From: Mustela lutreola
Lineage: Eukaryota; Chordata; Mammalia; Carnivora; Mustelidae
DNA: 64,000 nucleotides
Assembly (NCBI RefSeq): GCF_030435805.1
Contig: NC_081308.1
Span: forward strand, 130,802,936-130,866,935
Reading direction: 5' to 3'
In this document: piece by piece, positions 17,805 to 30,414 of the stretch
How positions within the stretch are numbered: the first letter of the stretch is position 1
Layout: each line of letters opens with the position of its first letter
Made by a program: the position numbers and the translations under genes
The notes under the pieces: model-generated
Databases searched by the model: none
What the model was told of the DNA's origin: nothing
Seen by the model: only the letters and a program-made list of their open reading frames with translations

Positions 17805-18360
17805 TCCATAATAATGTTAAGTGAAATAAGTCAAGCAGGGAAAGTCAGTTATCATCTGGTTTCACTTATTTGTGGAACATAAGGAATAGCATGGAGGACA
17901 TTAGGAGAAGGAAGGGGAAAATGAAATGGGGGGATTCTGAGTGGGAGATGAACCATGAGAGACTATGGACTCTGGGAAACAAACTGAGGATTTTAGAGGG
18001 GAGGGGGGTGGGGGGATGGCGCAACAAGGTGATGGTATTAAGGAGGGCATGCGTTGTGACGAGCACTGGGTGTTATACACAACTAATGAATCATTGAATA
18101 CTGCATCAGAAACCAATGATGTACTATATGCGGCTACCGTGATAAAAAAAAATCAATGTAGACAAGACACACTGGGTGTGATGCATAAACAATGAATCTT
18201 GGAACACTTAAAAAATAAAATAAAGTTTAAAAAAATAAATAAAAACAAAAATAACTATGGTGAGTGCTGTGAAGTGTGTAAACCTGGAAATTCACAGACC
18301 TGTACCCCTGGGGATAAAAATATAGTATATGTTTATAAAAAATAAAAAATTAAAAAAACA
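17805..18360 (+). mobile_element. Two adjacent L1 3' tails
   Basis: The first (17805-18240) runs from 'TAATGTTAAGTGAAATAAGT' to an A-rich end near 18240. The second (about 18256-18360) is only the last 100 bases of the other 3' UTR type, 'GTGAGTGCTGTGAAGTGTGT' to 'GGGGATAAAAATATAG'. Extreme 5' truncation is usual for L1. Confidence 0.8.
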
Positions 18361-18461
18361 AAAACAAAAATAAAATAATGCTATGTGAGATAAAAAAAAT
18401 AAAATAATTTTTAGATTCACAGAACCACTGCAAAGACAGTACAGAGTTCCAATTATTCTTT

Positions 18462-19073
18462 TCTTAAAAAAATTTATTTAAATTCAGTTAGCCAACATGT
18501 AGTATGTCATTATTTTCAGATGTAGTGTTCAGTAATTCATCAGTTGCTTATAATACCCAGTATTCATCACATCATGTGCCCTTCCCTAATGCCCACCACC
18601 CTGCTACCTCATCCCTGCTCCCCACCTCCCCTCCAGCAACCCTCAGTCTGTTCCCTAGAGTTAAGAGTCTCTTGTTATTTGTCTCCCTCTGATTTCATCT
18701 TGTTTTATTTTTCCCTCCCTTCCCCTGTGATCCTCTGTTTTGTTTATCAAATTCCTCATATCAGGGAGGAATTTGATATATCATATGATAGTTGTCCTTC
18801 TCTGATTGACATATTTCACTCAGCATAATACCCTCTAGTTCCATCCACGTCATTGCAAATGGCAAAATTTCATTTCTTTTGATGGCTGTATAGTATTTCA
18901 TTGTATATACATACCACATCTTCTTTATCCATTCATCTGTGGGTAGACATCTGGGCTTTTTCCATAGTTTAGCCATTGTGGATACTGCTGCTATAAACAT
19001 TCCAGTGCATGCATCCTTTCAGATCACTGCATTTGTATCTTTGAGGTGAATACCTAGTAGTGCAATTGCTGGG

Positions 19074-19075
<2 letters not shown>
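18462..19075 (-). mobile_element. L1 3' end, antisense
   Basis: Plus-strand text 'ATTCAGTTAGCCAACATGTA', 'GTTCCATCCACGTCATTGCA' and 'CTTTTTCCATAGTTTAGCCA' is the L1 3' UTR and ORF2 end read backwards. It abuts a TA microsatellite. Confidence 0.85.
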
Positions 19076-19113
<38 letters not shown>

Positions 19114-19147
19114 GTGTACATAATATATATATATATGTATATATATT
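19073..19147. repeat. TA-rich microsatellite
   Basis: About 75 bases of (TA)n with TG interruptions, at the 5' edge of the antisense L1. Confidence 0.9.
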
Positions 19148-19932
19148 CTTCACTAGCTTCCCTTAAACTTGTTCATTTTTAACTTTAAGTAAATAATACA
19201 ATTCTCATCAGAACAACAGACAGAACAAATCTTCAAAATAAAAAAAAGTACACTACATCTCCAAATATCCATACCTTCCAGTCTTTTCTACTGATTTGAC
19301 ACTGTCCATTGCATGTTGGCTGGTAAGCAGTCAAAACACTGTACTCATGCTACTTTACTAACTAAATACAGTACTCAACCCTACTTTTCTAGTTACCCAG
19401 TCTCTTTATTTTTCTTTTTTATTATACCTCAGAGCAACCAGACTTTGCTAAGCTCTGTCCCATTGTATAGAAGAGCCCTACTCAGAGAGAATTGCACAGA
19501 TTGGTATCAGGCCATATGTTCTTTGGTATCAGTCCATGATGAGATGAATACAGAAACAAACCAAGAATTTAGAAACTTTTATGGCAATCTGACATTGCTG
19601 TAACATCTTTATTGTATTTAAAAAAAAAAAAAAAAGTTCCCCAGAGATTTGGAATCAAAAGCCTTAGCTCAATGTCTAGAGGGGAGAGTAGAATCACAGA
19701 AATCAGTTGATTAGGTCATTTTCTAGTAGTGAAAAACAAAAAGAGCCTGAACTGTGGTAGTGAGACTGTAGAGGAGAGGCCTGAGGTGAGACTGGTGCTA
19801 TGTTGATGATGCCAAGTCAAGAAAAGAAAGAATCAAAGATGACTGGTAGTAATTCCTCTCTATTTCTGGCTCTGTTCTCATTCAGGCTCCTATCTGTTTG
19901 AAATTCCTCTTCTGCCGTGCCCCAACCCCCCC

Positions 19933-19933
<1 letters not shown>
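19148..19933. other. Unassigned sequence
   Basis: AT-rich sequence with a 16-base A run near 19620. No gene, repeat family or RNA recognised. Confidence 0.5.
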
Positions 19934-19966
<33 letters not shown>

Positions 19967-20560
19967 CTCTCTCAGCTATATTCTGCACACATTCACACAC
20001 ACCCATTCTTTCACACATATTGTCACATACATTCTTAAACACATACATACATGTATGCTAGCTGCCCACGCACACACACTCACATGGACTCATTTACTCT
20101 CACACACATATGTCCTCACCTATGTGCACTCACAATACATAATCACAGTATTCATATACATCTTACACACTCACACATTCTCACACATACATGCATATAT
20201 GCCCATCCCCAACACACATACTCACCCAGTCTCACGCACAAATGCTCTCACATACATGCACTCATACACCTTCACACCAGTCATTTGTATTCTTACATTG
20301 TCTCACATATACATTGTTATTTGCATACAGATGCCTACACATACCTACACACTGCATACACTCACACACACACACTTGTGCCTTCACATACATGTATAGA
20401 AGCCATATACATGCATACTCATGCACACATATTCTCTCACACACATTCATAAACACCTCTTCCACATAAATCATACTCATTCTCTCACATGCACATTCTC
20501 ACACATATTTATAATCACATACACATGCGCACGCGCACACACACACACACACACACTCCT
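19934..20560. repeat. Long degenerate CA-rich tract
   Basis: A pure (CA)n start is followed by roughly 600 bases of irregular CACA/CATA/TCACA sequence and another pure (CA)n at 20536-20556. Plus-strand open frames rich in His and Thr across it are composition artefacts. It looks like an old, expanded and decayed microsatellite. Confidence 0.85.
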
Positions 20561-21909
20561 ATCTATCCTTCTAGACCCAATTCATATTTCCTCTGTGAAA
20601 CTTTTTCTGATCTACTGATCTCTCTTCTAATAGATTCACTCCCTCAGTTTCCTCAGAGTACTTAACTCAGCATTGTGCTATAGTAGCTTGACTATATATA
20701 CTTTCTGTCTCTCTTTCTCCCCCACCCGCTGGCCCCCGCCACACACACAAGATGGAGCAGGGCTATTTATTTCTCATTTTGGTTCTCCTGGGCCAGGTAT
20801 ACAAGAGGCAGCCTACAGGTTTGGGACTGAATTGGATGAAGTGTGACACCATAGTGGGTGCTTATTACATATTTGTTGGAATAAATTTAAATTAAAGAAA
20901 TCCTAGCAATGAAGATGCACAGTTGCAAAGCATGCAGAAAAGAGATGCAGTTGAGGAGTTTCCTTTTTTAGAAAAGATTTTAAGAATAATAAGGGAAAAA
21001 TGTTTTGGATACACTAAAAATAAGATGCTCATGGAGTTCTCAGTAGTCTTAGAAACTTGTATCTAAAGCTTGGGAGAGAGGTAGAAGCTAGAGGAAAGAC
21101 TTGGAAGACATTGTTAAAAGTCATGTTGAAGCCAGGATGACATTATTCAGGGAGAGTATACTGTGAAGTGAACACAGAGAAGATAAGGGAAACCTGGGAA
21201 CTGTAACACTTCAGGGCCTGGAAAGTAAGAAGAAAGATAAACAGCAGATAGAGAGAAGGAAAGGGCCATCCCCCTTCACGGCTTGAAGAGGAGAACAGAC
21301 ATTCATCCAGGAGCTATAGTCTACAAGGAGAGCTACTGACCTAGAGTTATCGATGACTGCATCAGGGAAGGGTAGAAGCTAGCAGAGAGTCTGATGACAG
21401 GATGGTCAGATTCTCGTGTTTTTAGGGAAGGGGAGAGGAGAATGATCTGCAAGTGACAATGAGTATCAGGTTCAGGAGGAGATTTGCCTCACATTTTTTC
21501 TCCAAGTGTACAAGGTACATGTTTTAACTCTTAATCTTTATGAACCTAGATTTCATTCCCATTATTCACGTAAAGTAATGAGGCCAGAGAGTAAAAACTG
21601 TAAGTGGAAAAGCTAGACAGAAGCCCAGGCAGTCTAGTGCCAAAGACTAGACCCTTAACCATCATGCATATTACCTCCCAAGAGAAAAAAAAGGAAGCCA
21701 TCTTGAATTAAAACATAGCTTCCATTGTCTATTAACCATACAAATGATATCATCCATAGATATTCATATAACGTACATAGAAATCAGTACCCCCATTAGA
21801 CCAGATGCCTAACAACAGACTACGGGGACTGTTCAAGATAGGACAAGTTATGCTACAAAATTGACAGCCTCCAGTCCTAGTGACTTATTATCACAAAACT
21901 TCCCTTTTT
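20561..21909. other. Unassigned intergenic sequence
   Basis: About 1.35 kb without recognisable coding signal or clear repeat family. Probably diverged single-copy DNA. Confidence 0.5.
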
Positions 21910-21924
21910 AAAGCCCATGCTTCA

Positions 21925-22114
21925 GGGATGCCTGGGTGGCTCATTCAGTTAAACATCTGCCTTCAGCTCAGGCCATGATCTCAGGGTCCTGGAATTGAGC
22001 CCCACATTGGGCTCTCTGCTCAGCTGGGAGTCTGCTTCTTCTTCTCCCATTCCTCCTGCTTGTGTGTACATTCTGTGTATGTGTGTGTGTGTGAAATAAA
22101 ATCTTCAAAAAAAT
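21925..22114 (+). mobile_element. CAN-type SINE with 15-bp target duplication
   Basis: Head 'GGGATGCCTGGGTGGCTCAT', tail with GT repeats and 'AAATAAAATCTTCAAAA'. It is flanked by the 15-base duplication AAAGCCCATGCTTCA at 21910-21924 and 22115-22129. Confidence 0.95.
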
Positions 22115-22129
22115 AAAGCCCATGCTTCA

Positions 22130-22559
22130 TGTTCTCACAGGTCAACAGAGGCCCTGACTAATGGAGGGACTCCACCTACTTTGTAACTTCATCCTTTGGA
22201 ACTCATGACCTCCTCATACTCAAAGAACAAAGCACACATTTATGGTCCACAGGCCAGCACTGATCATATGGCTGTTCCTAATTGTGTGGGGTCAGGTGGG
22301 GGAGGCTGGGAAATTTAAAAGAGCAAATAGGATATCTGGTAAGTACTACTGTGTGAACCACAGAGACCTTTTACTAGAGGGGCTTTGGACGACTTGTTTC
22401 ACATATGGCTTAAAAAGTCCTTGGGGGCTTGTTTTGTAAGGAAATTTTATGGCTGTTTTTATTTGTGTGTGTGTGTTTGTTTACAGTCACAACTCATTTA
22501 AGACTTACGTATCTCTGCTATTTCTCTAGTTTCCTCTTAGCATTTTATTTACTCATGTA
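22130..22559. other. Unassigned intergenic sequence
   Basis: No gene or repeat family recognised. A short GT run lies near 22466. Confidence 0.45.
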
Positions 22560-23870
22560 TTTACTCACTCATTTGTTCAACAACTATTTATTGAACATTT
22601 ACTATGGGGCAAAAACTTCTGCCCTCATAGAGGTGCTATTTGAATGGGAGCAGACAATTGACACAACAAGTATATGATGCCTGGCAACTGGTTGAAGAAA
22701 AATAGAGAGGGGAGATGGAGTGCCAGGTCTGGGAGCTGTGGTTTTTCATAGGCAGTCAGAGAAACCCTCACAGCAAGCTGGAACTTTAGGGGGCAGTGAT
22801 GTATGGTTATCAGGATAAGTTAACTAGATTTTGTGGTATCTTTGTGGATTCACTAATGTACATAATTTTCTAGGTTCCAGGGCATAGTGGCTATCCTTAA
22901 TTGTCTGGTACCTGGCCCCAGCATGATTAAGGCAGGTGGCCTGGAGCGTGAGAGCATGATATTGGAAGTGGCCGAAGTACAGACTTCATCAGCTGCTCAA
23001 GAAAGGGAACTGACTGGCTTATAACCACCGTCTCAAAATGGGGCCAAGACATAATTTGGGGGGTGGTGGAAACACACAACTATATTTCATAAGGTTCCAG
23101 ACAAAGGTCCTGCAAAAAAAGGGCATCTGATATGTTATAGCAAAAACAATGGGGCTAGTGGGACTGAAGAAGAGGGAGTGCAGGTGAGAGGAGAAGGAGA
23201 TAAGTTCAAGAGCTCCCCAGGGGCCATGATGTAGTGAGTCTTCTACAGCACTTTAAAGACCTCAACTTTGACCCAGAGCCAGAGGGGAAGCTTCTGGAGT
23301 GTTTTAAGCCAACAAGTGACATGATCTGCCACAACATTTTAAGAAAAATCTCCTGGGCTATTGTAAGGAAGGTATGTTGGGGAATAAAATAGAAGCAGAA
23401 TGACCAGTTTGGGTGCTCTTACAATAATCTAGATGACTTGGATCAGAGGGGTGGCCAAGGAGGGGGTGAGAGGTGGCCAGATTCCAGAGACACTCTGAAG
23501 AGTGTCTTCACCCCCCTTCACTCTGTCAACCATCAATTTGCTCTCTATATTTAGAATTCTTTGTTAGCTTGATGAATTGCCTGTAAATTAACACATTGTA
23601 AAAGTCATTTGCAGATAAGCTCTTTGTTCTTTGCCAAGAGATGTCTATTGTTGTATTATAAAGTATGTTCACCCCAATGTCAGATAGAGCTGACAAGATT
23701 TGCTGGTAAGTCAGATAGGGTGTGAGATAAATAGTCAAGGATGATTTTAAGGTTTTCGGCATGAGCAACTAGAAGTAGGGAGTTGACAGAACCAAGATGG
23801 GGATGATATGGAGGCATGGTTTGGGGATTTGAGAGTTTGACAGTTTTTACAAAAGGATTTGAGAATTCAT
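22560..23870 (+). repeat. Ancient mammalian repeat, over 1 kb, family not assigned
   Basis: The text follows a well-known old mammalian repeat order. 'CAACTATTTATTGAACATTT' and 'GAAACCCTCACAGCAAGCTG' come first, then 'AAGTGACATGATCTGCCACA' and 'ACAATAATCTAGATGACTTG', then 'AAGGATGATTTTAAGGTTTT' and 'ATGAGCAACTAGAAGTAGGG'. It is interrupted at 23504-23681 by a segment duplicated from 25421-25593. I recognise the pattern from memory but cannot give the library name reliably. Confidence 0.55.
23504..23681 (+). repeat. Copy A of a 175-bp local direct duplication
   Basis: It matches 25421-25593 in the same orientation across its whole length, starting at 'TCTTCACCCCCCTTCACTCT' and ending 'ATGTTCACCCCAATGT'. 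It lies inside the ancient repeat and has no obvious target duplication. Confidence 0.9.
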
Positions 23871-23874
23871 AAGT

Positions 23875-24670
23875 AGAACTACCCAAGATCCAGCAATTAC
23901 ACTACTAGGTATTTACCCAAAGAATACAAAAATACAGATCCAAAGGGGTACATTCACCCCAATGTTTATAGCAGCATTATCTACAATAGCCAAATTATGG
24001 AAACAGCCATTGACTGATGAATGGATAAAGAAAATGGGGTATAGGGGCGCCTGGGTGGCTTAGTGGTTTGGGCTGCTGCCTTCGGCTCGGGTCATGATCT
24101 CAGCGTCCTGGGATCGAGCCCCGTGTCGGGCTCCCTGCTCCGCAGGAAGCCTGCTTCCCTCTCTCTCTCTCTGCCTGCCTCTCTGCCTACTTGTGATCTC
24201 TGTCTGTAAAATAAATAAATAAAATCTTTAAAAAAAAAAAGAAAGAAAATGGGGTATATACATATACAATGGATCACTACTTAGCCATCAGAAAGAATAA
24301 AATTTTAACCATTTGCAACAACATGGATGGAACTAGAGAGTATAATGCTAAGAAAATAAGTCAGTGAGAGAAAAACAAATACCATATGATTTCATTCATG
24401 TGGAATTTAAGAAACAAAACAAATAAACATGGAAGGAGGTGATGAGAGACAAACAAGAAACAGACTCTTAACTATAGAGAAGACACTGATGGTTACGAGA
24501 GGGGAGGTGGGGCGATGGGGGAGATAGTTGATGGGGTGAAGGGGTGCAGTTGTCATGAGCACCAGGTATTGTATGGAAGTGTTGAATAACTATATTGTAT
24601 ACCACAATTTAGTATTACACTCTATGTTAACTAACTGGAATGAAAATACAAACTTAAAAAATACATTTAA
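23875..24670 (+). mobile_element. L1 3' end carrying a nested SINE
   Basis: ORF2 end ('CAATTACACTACTAGGTATT', 'ATGTTTATAGCAGCATTATC') and 3' UTR in sense orientation. It is split at 24044 by a CAN SINE. It resembles the L1 piece in the palindrome spacer. Confidence 0.85.
24044..24241 (+). mobile_element. CAN-type SINE nested in L1, 17-bp target duplication
   Basis: Near-consensus SINE with head GGGGCGCCTGGGTGGCTTAG and poly(A). It is flanked by AAAGAAAATGGGGTATA at 24027-24043 and 24242-24258. Its good preservation and perfect duplication mark it as young. Confidence 0.95.
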
Positions 24671-25140
24671 CATCCCCCTCAAAAAAAGGAATCAAGGATT
24701 ACTTTCAGTTGAAAGTGTAGAATTAGGATCAGGGAAGGTCTATGGAGATGATGAACGAGGCAGAGGGAGGTAGGATGGTCTGACTGTATAAAATCACAAA
24801 CTTTGTTCTCTTTTCTCACTATTACTAATTCATAGTTAAGTTGGCTACTTTCTTCTGATATTTTCATCACTTTCATATTCCTTCAGTCTCACTTCTGTTG
24901 CCGTAATCTATCAATAAGTAAATCTCAGTTGATGTTAAACCCTATTCACATGAACAATTTCAGTTTAATTATCTTTGTCTCCTCTATTTTGTGTATTATA
25001 TATAGAAAGCTGAAGACTTAAGATGGGTCTTGTACTGCTACTCCTATCTTGTCACTTGAAAATAACTAGACATTATTTCTCCAAGCCACATATCTTGTCC
25101 ACTGCAGTATTTGGCTTTACCAGTTTTTTTTTTTCCTTCT
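24671..25140. other. Unassigned AT-rich sequence
   Basis: No gene, RNA gene or clear repeat seen. Confidence 0.45.
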
Positions 25141-25144
25141 TGAA

Positions 25145-25480
25145 TCCTTTCAGAATTCAATTTTGTTTAATTTGAGGATATTTTACACAACGTTATACAT
25201 ACTAATAACATTAATGTTATTAGTTTCAGGTATACAACATAGTGATTCTATGAGTCTATACATTATGCTATGTTCACAAGCATAGCTACCATCTGTCTTC
25301 ATACATCACTATTACAATATCATTGATTATATTCCTTAGACTGTGCCTTTTATTCTTGTGACATTCATTCCATAACTGGAACCCTGTCTCTCCCACTCCC
25401 TTTCACCCATTTGGTCCAACTCCTCACCCCTCCTTCACTCTGTCAACCATCAATTTGCTCTCTATATTTAGAATTCTTTA
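25145..25480 (-). mobile_element. L1 3' UTR, antisense
   Basis: Plus-strand text 'TTTCAGGTATACAACATAGT', 'CATTCCATAACTGGAACCCT' and 'CAACCATCAATTTGCTCTCT' is L1 3' UTR read backwards. Its distal end is part of the duplicated block B. Confidence 0.75.
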
Positions 25481-25593
25481 TCACTTTGATGAATCTCCTG
25501 TAAATTAACACATTGTAAAAGTCATTTGCAGATAAGCTCTTCTTTGCCAAGAGATGTCTATTGTTGTATTATAAAGTATGTTCACCCCAATGT
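25421..25593 (+). repeat. Copy B (probable source) of the 175-bp local duplication
   Basis: It joins an antisense L1 3' UTR on its left to a sense L1 ORF2 end on its right. Both L1s run on continuously beyond the block, so this copy is in its native context and copy A at 23504 is the derived one. Confidence 0.85.
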
Positions 25594-26095
25594 TCATAGC
25601 AGCCATGGTCACAACTGCCAAGCCATGGAAAGACCTAAGATACTCTTCAACAGATGAATGGATAAAGAATATGTGATCCATATATACAATGGAATATTAC
25701 ACAGCCATCAGAAAGGTTGAATACCCAACTTTTGTATCAACATGGATGGGACTGGAGCAGATTATGCTGAGTGAAATACATTAAGCAGGGAGAGTCAATA
25801 CCATATGGTTTCACTTACTTGCAGAGCACAAGGAATAACATGAAGGACATTAGGAGAAGGAAAGGAAAAGGGAGTTGGGGGAAATTGGAGGGGGAGATGA
25901 AGCATGAGAGACTGTAGGATCTGAGAAACAAACTAAGGGTTTTGGAGGGGAGGAGGGGGGGTTAGGTGAGCCTGGTGGTGGGTATTAAGGCGGGCACATG
26001 TTGCCTGGAGCACTGGGTGTGGTACATAAACAATGAATCTTGGAACATTGAAAAAATAAAATAAAATAAAGGGAAAAAAAAAAAAAAAACATGTT
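25585..26095 (+). mobile_element. L1 3' end
   Basis: ORF2 C-terminus ('TCATAGCAGCCATGGTCACA', 'AATGGATAAAGAATATGTGA'), purine-rich 3' UTR and tail 'GTACATAAACAATGAATCTT' plus poly(A) to 26090. Confidence 0.85.
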
Positions 26096-26478
26096 CCAAA
26101 ATTTTAATCAGCAAATTCACAACATCTTTCTGTATGCTCCCTTTTCAGACAAAAGTGACTATCCACTAGAATAAGAAAGGAAAATACTACCTGTATTTTA
26201 ACCTGTGAATTTTTAGTTTTCTTACTGACAATATGCAAGATTTATCATGATAAATCAGGAGAGATTGGAGAGAAGGAAACCACCCAAGAGGCCATTAGAT
26301 AAATGATCCAAGATAATAGTTAAGAACACAGAAAGAGACTCAGCCTGGCATAGTCGTCATATCTCCCAGTCCTCCCAGGTCGGGATCATCTTCTGTGGTT
26401 ACTCATTATCTCCAATCCTTCTCTATAGCCTTTCCCACGGCTTTCTTTCCCAGCTATCCTATGACCTAGTGAAGCTTT
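26096..26478. other. Unassigned sequence
   Basis: No gene or repeat recognised between the L1 tail and the MLT1 LTR. Confidence 0.45.
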
Positions 26479-26838
26479 CTGTTTTAGTCATTTTGGGCTG
26501 CCACAACAAAATACCACAGACTTGGTGACTTGTAAGACATTTATTTCCCATAGTTCCAGAGGCTGGAAGTCCAAGACAAGGCACCAGCAGATTCAGGTTC
26601 TAGTGAGAGCCCTCTTTCTGGTTCATAGATAGCTGTCTTCTCACTATGCCCTCACACAGCAGAAGGGATAAGAGAGCTCTCCAGATCTCTTTTATAAGGC
26701 CACTAATCCCACTCCTGAGGGCTCCACCCTCATGACCTAATTATTTCTCAAAAGTCCCAGTTCCTAATACCATCACTCTGGGTATTAGGTTTCAACATAT
26801 GAATTTTGTGGGGACACAAACATTCAGATCATAGCATT
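26479..26838 (-). mobile_element. MLT1-type solo LTR (ERVL-MaLR fossil)
   Basis: On the minus strand it reads from a TGCTATGATCTGAATGTTTG start to an end near ACTAAAACAG, with the MLT1 landmarks 'GGTCATGAGGGTGGAGCCCT' and 'ACTTCCAGCCTCTGGAACTA'. Only an LTR is seen; no internal region flanks it. MLT1 LTRs date from early eutherian or older times, consistent with its divergence. It is a fossil with no coding capacity. Confidence 0.85.
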
Positions 26839-26854
26839 CTCCTTGGCTTTTATT

Positions 26855-26946
26855 TCTTTTTTTAATGTTATGTTAGTCACCATAGAGTACATCATAAGTT
26901 TTTGATGTTATGTACCACTTGTGTTATATGTTCACTTGTGTGCTTA
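26855..26946 (-). mobile_element. Short antisense L1 tail fragment
   Basis: The text 'ATGTTATGTTAGTCACCATA' and 'ACATCATAAGTTTTTGATGT' is typical of the antisense 3' terminus of carnivoran L1. Confidence 0.7.
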
Positions 26947-26962
26947 TCCACCTCTCTATTCT

Positions 26963-27010
26963 TTCGTCACTAGAAGTCCAATGCGCTATCCATTGCGCCA
27001 CAGAGCCACC
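26963..27010 (-). pseudogene. tRNA-Arg(TCT) 5'-half insertion, flanked by 16-bp target duplication
   Basis: The minus strand reads GGT then GGCTCTGTGGCGCAATGGAT and on to ATAGCGCATTGGACTTCTAG, the 5' exon of an intron-containing tRNA-Arg with anticodon TCT. It is followed by GTGACGAA, which as I recall is the start of the intron of the mammalian gene. The 3' exon, T arm and terminator are absent. The 48-base insert is flanked by identical 16-mers TCCACCTCTCTATTCT (26947-26962 and 27011-27026). This is the signature of L1-type target-primed reverse transcription of a precursor-tRNA fragment without a poly(A) tail. It contains an A box but no B box, so it should not be transcribed as a tRNA. 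Confidence 0.88.
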
Positions 27011-27026
27011 TCCACCTCTCTATTCT

Positions 27027-27350
27027 AATCCTCCCTTTTTATATTTTTAAATTTAAATTCAATTAGCCAAAATATAGTACATCTTTACTTTTGGTATAAT
27101 GCGCAGTGGTTCATTAGTTGTGTATAACACCCAGTGCTCATCACATGCCCTCCTTAGTGTCCATCACCCAGTTACCCCATCCCCCCATCCACCTCCCTTT
27201 CTGCAATCCTGGATTTGTTTCCTGGAGTCCAGAGTCCCTCATGATTTGTCTCCCTCTGATTTCCTCCTGTTCTGATTCCCTCCCTTTCCCTATGATCCTG
27301 TGCACGATTTCTTATAGTCCACATATGAGTGGAGCCATATAATTCTAATC
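27027..27350 (-). mobile_element. L1 3' end, antisense, with target duplication
   Basis: Plus-strand text 'TTCAATTAGCCAAAATATAG' to 'GTCCACATATGAGTGGAGCC' is the L1 3' UTR backwards. Flanking ATTCTAATCC...CCTTTT near 27022 and 27340 is a probable target duplication. Confidence 0.8.
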
Positions 27351-27359
27351 CCCTTTTGA

Positions 27360-29055
<1,696 letters not shown>

Positions 29056-29074
29056 TTTTTAAAAATTTTATTTT

Positions 29075-30178
29075 ATTTTCACAGTGTTCCAAGATTCATC
29101 ATTTATGCACAGACACTTCTCCAAAGAAGACATACAAATGGCTAACAGACACATGAAAAAATGTTCATCATCATTAGCCATCAGGGAGATTCAAATCAAA
29201 ACCACATTGAGATACCACCTTATACCAGTTAGAATGGCCAAAATTAACAGGACAGTAAACAACAAGTGTTAGACAGGATGTGGAGACTGGGGAAACTTCT
29301 TACACTGTTGGTGGGAATGCAAGTTGGTGCAGCCTCTTTGGAAAACAGTGTGGAGATTCCTTAAGAAATTGAGAATAGAGGGGCACCTGGGTGGCTCAGT
29401 GGGTTAAAGCCTCTGCCCTTGGCTCAGGTTGTGATCCTGTGGTCCTGGGATCGGGCCCCATATTGGGCTCTCTGCTCAACAGGGAGCTTGCTTCCCCCTC
29501 TCTCTCTGCCTGCCTCTCTGACTACTTGTGATCTCTGTCTGTCAAATAAATAAATAAAATCTTAAAAAAAAAAAGAAATTAAAAATAGAGCTTCCCTATG
29601 ACCCTGAAATGGAACTACTGGGTATTTACCCCAAGGATACAGATGTAGTGAAAAGAAGGGCCATCTGTACCCCAGGTTCATAGCAGCAATGGCCACGATA
29701 CAAACTGTGGAAGGAGCAGAGATACCCTTCAGCAGATGAATGGATAAAGAAGATGTGGTCCATATACACAATGGAACATTACTCATCAGAAAGGATGAAT
29801 ACCTAAATTTTGTATCAGCATGGGTGGGACTGGAGGAGATTATGCTAAATGAACTCAGTCAAGCAGAGAAAGACAATTATTATCTGGTTTCACTTACTTG
29901 TGGAGCACAAGGAATAGCATGGAGGACATTAGGAGAAGGAAAGGAAAAGTGAAGGGGGAGGAGTCAGAGGGGGAGACACACCATGAGAGACTGAGGACTC
30001 TGGAAAACAAATCGAGGGTTACAGAAGGGAGGGGGTGGGGAGATGAGGTACCTGGGTGACGGGCATTAAGGAGGGCACGTGACGTGGTGGGCACTGAGTG
30101 TTATACACAAAAATGAATCATTGAACAGTACATCAAAAACTAGTGTACTATATGCTGGCTAATTAGACTAAATAAAAA
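29075..30178 (+). mobile_element. L1 ORF2 end and 3' UTR with nested SINE
   Basis: Sense L1: 'ACTTCTCCAAAGAAGACATA', 'CACTGTTGGTGGGAATGCAA', 'CATGGGTGGGACTGGAGGAG', ending near 'AATTAGACTAAATAAAAAAG'. A CAN SINE splits it at 29381. Confidence 0.85.
29381..29572 (+). mobile_element. CAN-type SINE nested in L1
   Basis: Typical head and tail. The target duplication AAGAAATTGAGAATAGAG (29363-29380) recurs as AAGAAATTAAAAATAGAG (29573-29590), slightly diverged, so it is older than the SINE at 24044. Confidence 0.92.
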
Positions 30179-30207
30179 AGTGAATAAAATCTTAAAAAAA
30201 AAACATA

Positions 30208-30408
30208 GGGGTGCGTGTGTGTCTCAGTGGGTTAGGGCCTCTGCCTTCGGCTCAGGTCATGATCCCAGGGTTCCGGGATTGAGCCTCATGTCGGACTCTC
30301 TGCTCAGCGGGGAGCCTGCTTCCCTTCCTCTCTCTCTGCCTGCCTCTCTGCCTACTTGTGATCTCTCTCTGTCAAATAAATAAATAAAAACTTAAAAAAC
30401 AAATAAAG
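30208..30408 (+). mobile_element. CAN-type SINE
   Basis: Head 'GGGGTGCGTGTGTGTCTCAG', body 'TTCGGCTCAGGTCATGATCC', tail 'CTACTTGTGATCTCTCTCTG' and (AAATA)n. It sits immediately after an L1 tail. Confidence 0.92.
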
Positions 30409-30414
30409 AAGAGG

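Noticed and set aside
19917-20469. 160-aa and 133-aa His/Thr-rich frames
   Set aside because: Translation of a degenerate CA repeat.
26479-26838. A longer endogenous retrovirus around the MLT1 LTR
   Set aside because: No internal gag, pol or env sequence and no second LTR are visible nearby.
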